Positions 54,130-63,396 of a DNA stretch of 64,000 bases are shown one piece after another. The position numbers were made by a program, and so were the translations under genes. The notes under the pieces were generated by a model. That model ran no database searches, was not told the DNA's origin, and saw nothing but the letters and a program-made list of their open reading frames with translations. The stretch comes from Nocardioides sp. Soil805 (lineage in GTDB: Bacteria > Actinomycetota > Actinomycetes > Propionibacteriales > Nocardioidaceae): positions 1,478,310 through 1,542,309 of the forward strand of contig NZ_LMSU01000001.1 of the NCBI RefSeq assembly GCF_001429625.1. The letters are read 5' to 3'. Position 1 is the stretch's first letter, and every line of letters starts with the position of its first letter.

Positions 54130-55695
54130 TCAGGGGCGGGCGAAGAAGTTCGGGGCGGTCCAGGAGTAGATCGACTCCCGGACGACGGGCCGACCGGTGC
54201 GGGGAGCGTGGATCATCTGGCCGTCGCCCACGTAGAGGCCCACGTGGTAGATCGAGCTCGGGTTGCTGCTCGATCCCCAGAACACCAGGTCGCCGGGGGC
54301 CAGCTGGGCCGCGGTGATGCGGGTGGAGCCGGTGAACTGCGCGACCGAGTAGTGCGGGAGCGCCTTGCCGCCCTGGGCCCAGGCCCCGGCGGTGAGGCCT
54401 GAGCAGTCCCAGGCGTCGGGCCCGGCGGCGCCCCACTTGTACGGGTCGCCGATCTGGGCGGCGGCGAACGCGATGGCCGCTGCGGCGCCGGTGCTGGCCG
54501 GCGGGGGCGCGGGAGCCGGAGCGGGTGCAGGTGTCGGGGTGGGCGCGGGAGCGGGCGTCGGCGTGGGCGCGGGTGCGGGCGCCGGCGTGGGGGTCGGCGT
54601 CGGAGTCCTGGTCGGCGCGGGCGTGGGGGTCGGGGCCGGCGTCGGAGTCGGGGTCTTGGTCGGTGCCGGGGTGGGGGTCGGGCTCTTGGTCGGCTGGGGC
54701 GTCGACTGCTGGGCCTTCGTCGCCGCCTCCTGGGCGGCCTCGGCGGCCGCTTCGGCCGCGGCCTTGTCGGCGGCCTCCTGCGCGGCCTTGTCCGCGGCCT
54801 CCTGGGCAGCCTTGGCAGCGGCCTCCTGCGCGGCCTGCTCCGCGGCCTCCTGCGCGGCGGCCTGCTCCGCGGCCTTCTGGGCGGCCTTCTGGGCGGCCTT
54901 CCGGGCGGCCTCGGCGGCAGCCGCCTCGAGCGCCGACTGGCGCTTCTCGGCGAGGCGGATGCTGATCCCCTGGAGGTCGGCGAGCTCGGAGATCAGCGCG
55001 GTCTTGGACACCGCGATCGACTCGGCGGTCGCCCCGGCGGACGCCTCGGCCGCGGCGGCGTCGGCGCGGGCCCGGCCCGCCTGCTCCTCCAGTCGCTCGG
55101 CGTCGGCGAGCGCGTCACGGGCCTGCTGACGGGCGACGTCGGCCAGGGTCGCGGACGCCCGGAACGCGTCGTACCGGCCGTCGAGGGCGTCCTCCGCCTG
55201 CTGCATGGTCGTCGTACGGTCGATCATCGTCTCGATGCCGTCGGAGCCGACGACCGCGGCGAAGCCCTGCAGGGCCGGGGAGATCTCGTAGCTGCGCACC
55301 AGGGCGTCGCTGTAGTCCTCCTGCTGGCGCAGCACGTCGGCCTCGGCGGCCTGCGCGGCGGTGGCCGCTGCCTGCGCTGCCGCCCGGGCCTCGTCGGCCT
55401 GCCAGCGCGCCCCGTTGTAGGCCTCCGCTGCCTGGGCGGCGGTGACGGCCGTCTGCCGCAGCCGCTCGTTGGCCAGCACCAGGTCCGCCTGGACGGCAGC
55501 CACGTCGCGAGCCTTGTCGCTGGCGTTGCGCTCGGCGACGGCGATGTCGTCCTCGCTCGGGACGTCGTCGTCGGCCGCCGAGGCGGGGGTGACGCCGGTG
55601 GCGAGCACCAGGCTCAGGGCAGCAGCAGCCGGCCAGCGCAGCCGCCGGGCGCGGTCCGGCGTACGACGTGGTGCGGGTGCAGGCAGGGCTGACAC
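54130..55695 (-). CDS. NlpC/P60 cell-wall endopeptidase with coiled coil (RipA-like)
   Basis: 521 residues from the GTG at 55695 (AGGGGA upstream). Signal peptide to about residue 40 ([20 protein letters not shown]). A coiled-coil region (residues 45-340), almost only Ala, Glu, Lys and Gln at its end, is followed by a repeat-rich linker of Pro, Thr and Ala ([15 protein letters not shown]). The NlpC/P60 domain has catalytic Cys in [11 protein letters not shown] and His in [10 protein letters not shown]. It cleaves peptidoglycan stem peptides during division. The coiled coil probably regulates the domain, as in RipA. Confidence 0.93.
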   Translation of the reverse strand: MSALPAPAPRRTPDRARRLRWPAAAALSLVLATGVTPASAADDDVPSEDDIAVAERNASDKARDVAAVQADLVLANERLRQTAVTAAQAAEAYNGARWQADEARAAAQAAATAAQAAEADVLRQQEDYSDALVRSYEISPALQGFAAVVGSDGIETMIDRTTTMQQAEDALDGRYDAFRASATLADVARQQARDALADAERLEEQAGRARADAAAAEASAGATAESIAVSKTALISELADLQGISIRLAEKRQSALEAAAAEAARKAAQKAAQKAAEQAAAQEAAEQAAQEAAAKAAQEAADKAAQEAADKAAAEAAAEAAQEAATKAQQSTPQPTKSPTPTPAPTKTPTPTPAPTPTPAPTRTPTPTPTPAPAPAPTPTPAPAPTPTPAPAPAPAPPPASTGAAAAIAFAAAQIGDPYKWGAAGPDAWDCSGLTAGAWAQGGKALPHYSVAQFTGSTRITAAQLAPGDLVFWGSSSNPSSIYHVGLYVGDGQMIHAPRTGRPVVRESIYSWTAPNFFARP

Positions 55696-55721
55696 AGGTG
55701 GTTCCCCTCGGCTCTCGTGGC

Positions 55722-55747
55722 CACGGGTGACTTCCCTTTCACCCGTG
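55722..55747 (-). promoter_or_regulatory. Hairpin in the leader of the NlpC/P60 gene
   Basis: CACGGGTGA and TCACCCGTG form a perfect 9-bp stem with an 8-nt loop, 27 bp upstream of the GTG start. The 328-bp gap 55696-56023 also has a run of A and T at 55792-55810 and a TAGCGT -10-like hexamer on the minus strand near 55760. The c-di-AMP riboswitch common before such genes was looked for and its conserved core was not found. Confidence 0.4.
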
Positions 55748-55960
55748 ACACTCGCGGCACGCTAGTGCTCACCAGTCCCAAAGGGAACAACTTTCCCAAC
55801 TTTTTCACAAACCCTCGGCGTGTCGGCTTGACGAACTACAAGGTTGTAATTCGCGCGCATCGCCGCTCGGGCGCGACAGGACGCCCCGGTATGACACGCC
55901 GCGCGACGGCGTGCTTCGTCGGCGAGTCGTGCACCGTGGGGGTGTTGCAACGGTCACCAG

Positions 55961-55995
55961 GTGGCGGAGTCCCCGGCTGAGCGGGGACTTCACCA
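55961..55995 (-). terminator. Terminator hairpin after the PAP2 gene
   Basis: GTGGCGGAGTCCCCG and CGGGGACTTCACCAC form an imperfect 15-bp stem with a GCTGAG loop; the inner eight pairs (AGTCCCCG/CGGGGACT) are perfect. It starts 29 bp past the PAP2 gene stop. Confidence 0.75.
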
Positions 55996-56023
55996 CGGGG
56001 AGTCGTTCAGCGTCGTACGCCGG

Positions 56024-57070
56024 TCAGTCGGCGTCGACGGGCACCTGGGAGGTGGTCGTCGTGGGGTGCGAGGAGAGCCCGCCGCGGTCGAACTTCTGGC
56101 CGCTGGCGAGACCCCCGAGCCAGAAGGAGATGAGCGCGATGGCCACGCCCGCGATGTCGTCGGCGACGTAGTGCCAGCCGAAGTACAGGGTCGCCACGAC
56201 CGTGATCGCGAAGTTGATCCAGAAGATCCAGTGGATGACGCGGTTGCGCAGCGTGTACTGCACCATCAGCGCCACGAGCAGGGTGATGGCGACGTGCAGG
56301 CTGGCGAAGCCCGCCACGGACTGGACCGCGCCCTCGATGCCGTCCCGCAGGACCCCTTTTCGGGCATAGAACAGCGACTCCATCAGCGCCCCGGACCCGG
56401 TGTCGGGCAGGTCGTTGTAGAGCCAGGAGTAGCGGAAGCCCGGACCGAGGGTGGGCAGCGCGTAGTACGACGCGGTGCCGAGCGTCCAGGCCAGGCACTG
56501 GGAGGTGGCGAACCAGTAGCCGAAGGAGATGTTGCGCGACCACACCAGCCAGGCGGCGAGCGCCAGCGGGACCAGCGGGAGGAACCACAGGTAGACCGAC
56601 GACAGCACGTGCGCGGTCCAGCCGGTCCCGAAGACCTGGTGCAGGATCGTGGCGGGCTCGTGGCCGAGGAACAGGGCCCGGTCGATGAGGTGGAGCTCGC
56701 GGTCGTACTTCTCCTCGCCCATCACGAAGGGCAGGAACGACTTGAGGTTCCGGTAGCTGACGTAGGTGATGTAGAAGCAGACCAGGCCCATCACCACGAG
56801 CGTCATCCGCTCGCGGGTCCAGTGGTCGCGCACCCGGGCCCGGGCGATCTCCGGCATCAGCTTGGGGTTGAGGCGCGACGCCCACAGCGTCCTGGGCAGC
56901 AGGTCGAGGAGGAACGCCCCCAGGACGAGCAGAGGCAGGCGCAGCCACGACGGCCCGAGGAAGCCTTCGGGGTCGACCAGGGGACGGTCGAGCGTCACCG
57001 ATGCGAGGACGGCGAGCAGACCCATGAGAGCAGCGGTCCCCAGGAGGAGCGCGTAGGCCGGTCGGTACAC
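56024..57070 (-). CDS. PAP2 superfamily membrane phosphatase
   Basis: 348 residues with six to seven membrane segments. The phosphatase motifs are spread as in the PAP2_3 (inositolphosphotransferase-like) group: SFLPFVMGEEKYDRELHLIDRALFLG, SLHVAITLLVALMVQYTL for the middle His, and FGWHYVADDIAGVAIAL for the last. Members hydrolyse or transfer lipid phosphates, or attach inositol phosphate. The acidic tail PVDAD is soluble. It is followed by a strong hairpin at 55961. Confidence 0.85.
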   Translation of the reverse strand: MYRPAYALLLGTAALMGLLAVLASVTLDRPLVDPEGFLGPSWLRLPLLVLGAFLLDLLPRTLWASRLNPKLMPEIARARVRDHWTRERMTLVVMGLVCFYITYVSYRNLKSFLPFVMGEEKYDRELHLIDRALFLGHEPATILHQVFGTGWTAHVLSSVYLWFLPLVPLALAAWLVWSRNISFGYWFATSQCLAWTLGTASYYALPTLGPGFRYSWLYNDLPDTGSGALMESLFYARKGVLRDGIEGAVQSVAGFASLHVAITLLVALMVQYTLRNRVIHWIFWINFAITVVATLYFGWHYVADDIAGVAIALISFWLGGLASGQKFDRGGLSSHPTTTTSQVPVDAD

Positions 57071-57115
57071 GCAGGCCAGTGTAGGGACGACTGGTCACGA
57101 GCCCCCGATCGTGAC

Positions 57116-58090
57116 TCAGGTGATGGTGGCCACGCGGGTCGGGTCGACGCCGAGACGCACCGGCGCGCCGGGTACGACGACACTGCCGAGGGGCGCGACG
57201 GCGTCCACCTCGCCCAGCCCCTCGACGACGACGACGAGCCGCACCAGCTCGGGGGTCGCCCGCGCGGAGACGACCGTCCCCGCCAGGGCACCCTCCCCCG
57301 CGACGAGCGCGGAGCGACGCAGGGCGACGCTGGGGGCACCGGGCAGGCCGGCCGCGGCCAGCAGGCGTCCGGCCGCCGGGCCGACCAGCACCCGGGCGTA
57401 GCCGAGGAAGAGCGCGGTCGCCGCGTCGACGGGGGTCGCCCACACGGCGCCGATCGGACCCGCCTGCACCACCTCCCCGGCCCGCATCACCGCCAGCCGG
57501 TCGGCGACCGTGAACGCCTCCTCGTGGTCGTGGGTCACCATCAGCGCGGTCGTGCCGGCGGCGCGCAGGATCTCGCGGAGGTCGACGGCGAGCCGTTCGC
57601 GCAGCGACGCGTCCAGCGCCGAGAGCGGCTCGTCGAGCAGGAGCAACCGGGGCTCGACGGCCAGGGCCCGGGCCAGGGCGACCCGCTGCCGCTCGCCGCC
57701 CGACAGCGTGCGCGGGAGCCGCTCGTCGTACCCCTCGAGGCCGACGAGCGCGAGCAGCTCGCGGACCCGGTCCGTGGAGGGTCTGCGGCGCAGCCGCAGG
57801 GCGTAGCCGACGTTGCGGGCCACCGTCATGTGCCCGAAGAGCTGGCCGTCCTGGAACATCAGCGCGAAGCCGCGCCGGTGGGTCGGCAGGTGGTCGACGG
57901 GCTCCCCGTCGAAGGCGATCCGCCCGCCGGTCAGCGGCTCCAGTCCGGCCACCGCCCGCAGCAGGGTGGACTTGCCGCACCCCGACGGCCCGAGCACGGC
58001 GAGCACCTCCCCGTCGGGGAGGTCCAGGCTGACGTGGCGCACGGCGGGGACGCCGTCGTACGCGACGGAGACGTCGGTGAGGCCCAGCAT
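57116..58090 (-). CDS. ABC transporter ATPase, probable thiamine transporter subunit (ThiQ-like)
   Basis: 324 residues. Walker A GPSGCGKSTLLR near residue 36, Q-loop FQDGQLFGHMTV, signature LSGGERQRVALARAL, Walker B LLLLDEPLSALD and H-loop VTHDHEEAF. The C-terminal 80 residues form a small beta-domain (TOBE-like). The ATG overlaps the permease stop by one base, so it ends the operon under the TPP riboswitch at 60820. The substrate is assigned by that riboswitch and by the binding protein. Confidence 0.9.
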   Translation of the reverse strand: MLGLTDVSVAYDGVPAVRHVSLDLPDGEVLAVLGPSGCGKSTLLRAVAGLEPLTGGRIAFDGEPVDHLPTHRRGFALMFQDGQLFGHMTVARNVGYALRLRRRPSTDRVRELLALVGLEGYDERLPRTLSGGERQRVALARALAVEPRLLLLDEPLSALDASLRERLAVDLREILRAAGTTALMVTHDHEEAFTVADRLAVMRAGEVVQAGPIGAVWATPVDAATALFLGYARVLVGPAAGRLLAAAGLPGAPSVALRRSALVAGEGALAGTVVSARATPELVRLVVVVEGLGEVDAVAPLGSVVVPGAPVRLGVDPTRVATIT

Positions 58091-59724
58091 CAGAAGGCTC
58101 CCAGGCTCGGGACGCGCAGCCGCTCGACGACCAGCACCACCGTCGCGGTGGCCAGGGCCAGGACCACCGAGGCGGCCAGCGCCATGCCGTAGTTGTGCTC
58201 GCCGGGGTGCCCGAGCAGGCGGAAGATGACCACCGGCACCGTGGGGCGCTCGTCGCGGGCGAGGAACGCGGTCGCGCCGAACTCCCCCAGCGACACCGCG
58301 AAGGCGAACCCGCTGGCCGCGAGCAGCGGCTTCCACACGACCGGCAGGTCGACGGTGAGCAGCGCTCGCCACGGAGGTGCGCCGAGCGAGGCCGCCGCCT
58401 GGCGCTGCCGGTCGTCGATCCCGGCCAGCACGGGGGCGACCGTGCGCACGACGAGCGGCAGCGCGACCAGCGCCTGCGCGATGGGCACGAGCAGCGGGGT
58501 GTCGCGCAGGTCGAGCGGTGGCCGGTCGAGGCTGATGAGGAAGCCGAAGCCGATCGTCACCGCGCTCACCCCCAGCGGCAGCATGAAGAACACGTCCAGC
58601 CCGCCGCGCACCCGGCGCTCGGCCCGCGTGCGGGACCGGCGCGTCACCAGCAGGGCCACCGACAGTCCCATCAGCAGCGCCATCCAGGTGGCGTCCACCG
58701 CGGTCCGCAGCGAGGTGACCAGGGCGTCGGTGACGGGGACGAGCAGCGCCTGGTCCTCGCCGTCGGTGGTCAGGCGGCGGTAGTTGTCCAGGCTCCAGGC
58801 GCCGTCGGAGTGCAGCGACCCGGCCACCAGGGTGACGACCGGCAGCGCCACCGCGGCGAGCAGCAGGGTGGTCGCGACCAGGACGGGTACGTCGTGGCGC
58901 CGGGGCCGTCGGGCACGCGGCACCGTCCGCGCGGTCGACGGGTCGGGGGTGGCCCGCAGCCGGGCGGCCACCACGAGCAGCCCGACCACGACGACGAGCT
59001 GCACCAGCGACAGGGCCGCCGCGGCGCGGAGGTCGAAGAGCGTGGTGGTGAGCAGGTAGATCTCGGTCTCGACGGTCGCGTGGCGCACGCCGCCGAGGGT
59101 GAGCACGACCCCGAACGCGGTGGCGCAGAACAGGAAGACCACGCTCGCCGCGCTCACGATCGAGGGCCGCAGCGCGGGCAGGGTGACCGTCCGCAGGACC
59201 TGCCACGGCGAGGCACCCAGGGCGGCCGCCGCCTCGCCCGGCCGCGGGTCGAGGGACTCCCAGGCGGCGCCCACGGCCCGGATGACCACGGCCACGTTGA
59301 AGAAGACCAGGCCGGCGATGATCGCGACCGGGGTGCCGTCGAGGCCGAGCCCGCCGAGCGGGCCGGACTCGCCCAGCAGCTCGCGGAAGGCCACGCCGAC
59401 CACCACGGTGGGCAGCACGAACGGCACCAGCAGCGCCGCGCGGACCAGCTGTCGCCCCGGCAGCGCCAGCCGGTGCAGCGCGTAGGCGGCCGGCAGCCCC
59501 AGGAGCACGGCCACGGCCGTGGCCACCGTCGAGGACCAGACGGTGAACCACGCGACCCGCAGCACCCGCGGCCGGGCCAACACGTCGAGCACTCCCCCGA
59601 CGTCCAGCCGCCCGTCGACCACGAAGCCGCGCGAGACCATCGCGGACACCGGGAGCACGAAGAAGACGCCCAGCACCAGCACCGGCCCGAGGGCCAGCGC
59701 TGCCAGGGCGACCAGCCGCCTCAC
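58090..59724 (-). CDS. ABC transporter permease, two fused permease domains (ThiP-like)
   Basis: 544 residues from the GTG at 59724, which overlaps the stop of the binding-protein gene by four bases. Two permease halves in tandem, each with about six membrane segments. Their EAA loops are DPRPGEAAAALGASPWQVLRTVTLPALRPSI in the first half and DDRQRQAAASLGAPPWRALLTVDLPVVWKPLL in the second. This fused form is typical of ThiP. With ThiB and ThiQ it imports thiamine or its phosphates. Confidence 0.92.
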   Translation of the reverse strand: MRRLVALAALALGPVLVLGVFFVLPVSAMVSRGFVVDGRLDVGGVLDVLARPRVLRVAWFTVWSSTVATAVAVLLGLPAAYALHRLALPGRQLVRAALLVPFVLPTVVVGVAFRELLGESGPLGGLGLDGTPVAIIAGLVFFNVAVVIRAVGAAWESLDPRPGEAAAALGASPWQVLRTVTLPALRPSIVSAASVVFLFCATAFGVVLTLGGVRHATVETEIYLLTTTLFDLRAAAALSLVQLVVVVGLLVVAARLRATPDPSTARTVPRARRPRRHDVPVLVATTLLLAAVALPVVTLVAGSLHSDGAWSLDNYRRLTTDGEDQALLVPVTDALVTSLRTAVDATWMALLMGLSVALLVTRRSRTRAERRVRGGLDVFFMLPLGVSAVTIGFGFLISLDRPPLDLRDTPLLVPIAQALVALPLVVRTVAPVLAGIDDRQRQAAASLGAPPWRALLTVDLPVVWKPLLAASGFAFAVSLGEFGATAFLARDERPTVPVVIFRLLGHPGEHNYGMALAASVVLALATATVVLVVERLRVPSLGAF

Positions 59725-60812
59725 CGGCTGATGACGTCCGTCCACTCGGTGAGCCAGCGCTCGCGGTTGGCCGCGATGTCGGCGGGCGCGACCTCGTAGG
59801 GGTCGGTCGGCTGCTCGGCGTACCGCGCCCAGTCGGCCGGCACCTCGACGTCGTCGCTGACCGGGAAGACGTACATGCTCTCCGGCAGCGCGCCCTGCAC
59901 CTCGTCGGAGAGCATCCAGTCGACGACCGCCTCCGCGCCGGCCGGGTTGGCCGCGCCCTCGAGGACGCCGACGTACTCCACCTGCCGGAAGCAGGTGTCG
60001 AGCAGCGCGGCGGTCGTCGAGCGGCCGCCCTTGACGGTGAAGGCCGGGGAGGAGTCGTAGGACAGCACGATCGGCCGGTCGCCGTTGCCGCCGCCCTGCG
60101 TGAAGTCGCCGTAGTAGGCGTCCTCCCACCCGTCGACGACCTCGGCTCCGTTGGCCAGCAGGTCGGTCCAGTAGTCCTGCCAGCCGTCCTCGCCGTACTC
60201 GGCGATGGTGCTCAGCAGGAACGCCATGCCCGGCGAGCTCGTCGACGCGCCGGGGGTGACGAAGAGGTCGCGGTACGTCGGGTCGGTGAGGTCGTCGAGG
60301 GTCTGCGGCGGCTCGATGCCCTCGCGCTCGAACCACGTGGTGTCGACGTTGACGCACACGTTGCCCACGTCGACGGGGGTCAGCCGATCGGCGCCGTCGT
60401 CGAGCGCGTACTGCTCGGCGCCCGGCGGCAGGTCGGCGGTGTACGACGCGAACACGCCCTCCTCGAGCGGGCGCGAGGCGAACGTGTTGTCGACGCCGAA
60501 CGCGACGTCGCCGGTGGGGTCGTCCTTGGTCAGCGACAGCTTGGCGCTGAGCGTGCCGCCGTCACCGGCCGAGCGGGTCTGCAGGTCGATCCCGGTCTCG
60601 GACTCGAAGGAGCGGACGAGCTTCTTGGGCAGCGCGAAGGACGAGTGGGTGACCAGCACGACGGTGCCGCCCACCTCCCCGTCGCCTGCCGGGCTCGACG
60701 TGCCGGTCGGCTCGCTGGCCGAGTCATCGCCCATGGTGCTGCAGCCGGTGACGGCGAGCAGCAGGGCCGCGGTGGCGGCCGTGGTGAGGGCGCGTGCGCG
60801 CGCGATCTTCAT
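59721..60812 (-). CDS. thiB: Thiamine ABC transporter substrate-binding lipoprotein (ThiB-like)
   Basis: 363 residues. Signal peptide with lipobox LLAVTGC (Cys24), so it is a lipoprotein. The mature protein begins VVLVTHSSFALPKKLVRSFESETGIDLQTR, the usual opening of ThiB, with DVAFGVDNTFASRPLEEGVF and YDSSPAFTVKGG. A TPP riboswitch lies directly upstream and permease and ATPase genes follow, so the assignment as a thiamine or thiamine-phosphate receptor is firm. Confidence 0.94.
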   Translation of the reverse strand: MKIARARALTTAATAALLLAVTGCSTMGDDSASEPTGTSSPAGDGEVGGTVVLVTHSSFALPKKLVRSFESETGIDLQTRSAGDGGTLSAKLSLTKDDPTGDVAFGVDNTFASRPLEEGVFASYTADLPPGAEQYALDDGADRLTPVDVGNVCVNVDTTWFEREGIEPPQTLDDLTDPTYRDLFVTPGASTSSPGMAFLLSTIAEYGEDGWQDYWTDLLANGAEVVDGWEDAYYGDFTQGGGNGDRPIVLSYDSSPAFTVKGGRSTTAALLDTCFRQVEYVGVLEGAANPAGAEAVVDWMLSDEVQGALPESMYVFPVSDDVEVPADWARYAEQPTDPYEVAPADIAANRERWLTEWTDVISR

Positions 60813-60819
60813 CGTGGAC

Positions 60820-60903
60820 TCCCTATCGCCGGTGCTAACCGGATCAGGTTCGGAGGGTCTGCGGTCTCCCGCACTCTCAGCACGCTGGCGTGCTCCCCTG
60901 TCT
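60820..60903 (-). promoter_or_regulatory. TPP riboswitch (THI element)
   Basis: Reading the minus strand, the leader has GGGGAGC, then GCTGAGAGTGCGGGAGAC, GCAGACCCTCCGAACCTGAT and CCGGTTAGCACCGGCGATAGGGAG, the conserved THI boxes (CTGAGAG at 60874-60880, ACCTGATC at 60842-60849). The aptamer ends only 7 nt before the thiB ATG, and its last GGGAG is the likely ribosome binding site. This implies translational control: TPP binding would hide the start. Confidence 0.97.
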
Positions 60904-60931
60904 GTGTACGTCGCACTCTACGCTGACCGCC

Positions 60932-61834
60932 ATGCCGAGCCGACGCCATCAGCTGCTCGCGGTCGCGATCCCGCGCCTGCGCGCCAGCAGCGACCTCGAC
61001 TCCGAGCCCGCGGAGCGCGCCCGCGTCGTCGCCGGGCACGAGTCCCTCGACGGCACCCTGCCGACCCGGGCGGTGCGCGGCTTCGAGCGCCGCTTCGACG
61101 TCCGGGGGGAGGAGCTCGGCGGCTTCGCCGCGCACGTGGTCACGCCCCGGGGCGCCGATCCGGTCCGCACCCTCTACTACCTGCACGGCGGCGGCTTCAC
61201 CTCGGGGATCGACGCCATCCACGTCCGCTACGCCACGCGGCTGGCCCGCGCGCTGCGGGCGCGGGTCGTGCTGCCCGACTACCCGCTCGCGCCCGAGCAC
61301 ACCTGGCGCGACTCCCACGACGCGCTGGTCGCCCACGCGGCCCGCTGGGCCGACGAGCCCGGCGGGATCGTGCTCGCCGGCGACTCCGCCGGGGGCGGGC
61401 TGGCGCTGGCCGTCGCCGAGTCGATGCGCGGCCGCGGCCACACCCCCGCGACCCACCTCGTGCTGCACGCCCCGTGGGTCGACCTGACCACGAGCACGCC
61501 GGAGACGGCCGAGTTCGCGAAGCGGGACACCTGGCTGTTCCTCGGCAAGCTGCACGCGTACGCCGGCTGGTGGGCCGGCACCCCCGAGGACCTCGGCCGT
61601 CCCGAGGTCTCCCCCGGCCTGGCCGACCTGTCGGGGCTGCCGCCCGCGCTGATGCTCTACGGCACCCGCGACCTGCTGGCCCCCGGCTGCCGGCTGCTCG
61701 CCACCCGGGCCGCCGAGGCCCGCTGGGACCTCGCCTGGGTCGAGGAGCCGGACCTGATCCACGTCTACGGGATCCTGCCGTTCCTCCCCGAGTCCCGCCG
61801 CGCCTTCCGCCAGGTCGTGGAGTTCTGCTCGTGA
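60932..61834 (+). CDS. Alpha/beta hydrolase, hormone-sensitive lipase family
   Basis: 300 residues from the ATG at 60932. HGGGF near residue 86 forms the oxyanion hole, GDSAGGG near 150 holds the nucleophile Ser, LMLYGTRDLL the acid Asp and VEEPDLIHVY the likely catalytic His. Bacterial members are carboxyl esterases acting on short- to medium-chain esters. It is transcribed away from the TPP riboswitch, 29 bp apart. The stop overlaps the next gene by four bases. Confidence 0.9.
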   Translation: MPSRRHQLLAVAIPRLRASSDLDSEPAERARVVAGHESLDGTLPTRAVRGFERRFDVRGEELGGFAAHVVTPRGADPVRTLYYLHGGGFTSGIDAIHVRYATRLARALRARVVLPDYPLAPEHTWRDSHDALVAHAARWADEPGGIVLAGDSAGGGLALAVAESMRGRGHTPATHLVLHAPWVDLTTSTPETAEFAKRDTWLFLGKLHAYAGWWAGTPEDLGRPEVSPGLADLSGLPPALMLYGTRDLLAPGCRLLATRAAEARWDLAWVEEPDLIHVYGILPFLPESRRAFRQVVEFCS

Positions 61835-62256
61835 GGATCTCGGTGCTGGCCTTCGACGACCTCGACACCCGCACGGCGTACGCGCTGTGGCGGCTGCGCC
61901 AGCAGGTCTTCGTCGTCGAGCAGGCCTCGCCCTACCCCGACCTCGACGGCCGCGACCTCGAGCCGGCGACGCGGCACGTGCTGGCCCACGACGGCGACGA
62001 GCTCGTCGGCTGCCTACGGCTCCTGGACGACGGCTCGCACGCACGGATCGGACGCGTCGTGGTGGCCGGGTCCGCGCGCGGCCGGGGGCTGGCGCGCGAC
62101 CTCATGGACGCGGCGATGGCCGTCGTCGGCGGGCGTGAGGTGCACCTCGACGCGCAGACGGGGCTCACGGCGTTCTACGCGTCGTACGGCTTCGAGGTGA
62201 GCGGCCCGGAGTTCGTCGAGGACGGCGTCGCTCACGTGCCGATGGTGCGCCGGTAG
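61831..62256 (+). CDS. GNAT acetyltransferase (ElaA-like)
   Basis: 141 residues, GTG start overlapping the esterase stop (GTGA). ALWRLRQQVFVVEQASPYPDLDGRDLEPATRHVLAHDGDELVGCLRLLDDG followed by IGRVVVAGSARGRGLARDLMDAAM, the pyrophosphate loop, matches the short ElaA type. The 3' end overlaps the convergent MBL hydrolase gene by 25 bp. Substrate unknown. Expression is linked to the esterase. Confidence 0.85.
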   Translation: MRISVLAFDDLDTRTAYALWRLRQQVFVVEQASPYPDLDGRDLEPATRHVLAHDGDELVGCLRLLDDGSHARIGRVVVAGSARGRGLARDLMDAAMAVVGGREVHLDAQTGLTAFYASYGFEVSGPEFVEDGVAHVPMVRR

Positions 62257-63290
62257 ACCACGACCCCGTCCTGCTCGGCGTGGGCCAGGCCGCCCCGCGC
62301 GACGAGCAGCTCGAGGTGCGCGCGCGTCTCCAGGGTGGCGAGCGCGGAGTTGAAGACGTCGAGCGAGGCCAGCGTCCGCTCGTGGCGCGTCCACGACAGG
62401 ACGCCCGCCACGTCGTACGACGTCAGCGCACCGCCGCCGACGGCCTCCAGGCACAGGGCGAGCCGGTCCTCGTGGTGGGCGAGCAGCTCGTCGACCCGGG
62501 CGTGCGAGGAGGGCGCGACCGGGCCGTGCGCCGGGAGCAGGGTGAGGTCGGGGAGCCCGCGGACCCGCGTGAGCGACGCCATGAAGTCGCCCAGCGGCTG
62601 CGCCGCGACGGCCGGCTCGAAGCCGATCGACGGCGTGATCGTCGGCAGCACGTGGTCGCCGGCGAAGAGAAGCGAGGCGTCGCGGTCGGCGAACACGTAG
62701 TGGCCGCGGGTGTGGCCCGGCGTGTGGACCGCGTCGAGGGCCCGGCCGCCGACCTGCAGGCCCACGTCGCCCTCCAGCCAGGTGTCGGGGTAGTCCCACT
62801 GGGACAGGTCCGGCGTGTGCGCGCGGGTGAACTCGCCCCACGCGCGGGCGATGTCCGGGGCACCCGCCCGCTCGAGCAGCGCGACGTGGGGGTCGGGGCC
62901 GGTCCGGTCCCGGTCGTGGATGAGGTCGAGGGTCGCCTTGTCGCCCAGGCCCAGGCTCACGTGCGACCCGACCTCGCGCCGGATGGTGACCGCCTGTGTG
63001 TAGTGGTCGCGGTGCACGTGGGTGACGAGGAAGGACCGGATGTCGCCGACGTGGCGGTCGATCTCCTTGAGCGACTGCTCGAGCTGGGTGCGGGAGGCCT
63101 CCACGGCCCAGCCGCCGTCGATGAGCGTGAGCCCGTCGTCGGTCTCCAGCACGTAGACGTTGACCGCCCGCAGCCCGTCCATCGGCAGCGGCAGCGGGAT
63201 CCGGTGCACCCCCGGCGCGACGGCCCAGGCCCCCGGCTCGGTCCAGTGGGTGCCGGAGTCGGGTGAGATCGCGTGTGCGGTCGAGGTCAC
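62232..63290 (-). CDS. MBL-fold metallo-hydrolase
   Basis: 352 residues from the GTG at 63290. Motifs: LVTHVHRDHYTQAVTI (HxHxDH) near residue 91, HTPGHTRGHYVFAD, LFAGDHVLPTITP with the bridging Asp, and LLPAHGPVA. It has a C-terminal winged-helix-like extension, LLAHHEDRLALCLEAV, like hydrolases of the LACTB2/glyoxalase II group. Its 3' end overlaps the convergent GNAT gene by 25 bp. Substrate unknown. Confidence 0.9.
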   Translation of the reverse strand: MTSTAHAISPDSGTHWTEPGAWAVAPGVHRIPLPLPMDGLRAVNVYVLETDDGLTLIDGGWAVEASRTQLEQSLKEIDRHVGDIRSFLVTHVHRDHYTQAVTIRREVGSHVSLGLGDKATLDLIHDRDRTGPDPHVALLERAGAPDIARAWGEFTRAHTPDLSQWDYPDTWLEGDVGLQVGGRALDAVHTPGHTRGHYVFADRDASLLFAGDHVLPTITPSIGFEPAVAAQPLGDFMASLTRVRGLPDLTLLPAHGPVAPSSHARVDELLAHHEDRLALCLEAVGGGALTSYDVAGVLSWTRHERTLASLDVFNSALATLETRAHLELLVARGGLAHAEQDGVVVYRRTIGT

Positions 63291-63396
63291 CGGGCCGACT
63301 CTAGGCCGGTACGTCGTGCGGCTCGGGCCGTGGGGAACCAGATCGGCGATCGGGTGCGATGGGCGGCCGGTCTCGTTCCCCGGGAGGGGCAGCGAA

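Noticed and set aside
55696..55980. c-di-AMP (ydaO) riboswitch before the NlpC/P60 gene
   Set aside because: The conserved core segments were not found on the minus strand; only a simple hairpin is seen.
55961..58192. Long plus-strand frame opposite the PAP2 and ABC ATPase genes
   Set aside because: Repetitive Arg/Gly/Glu composition of an antisense frame; the minus-strand genes have complete motifs.
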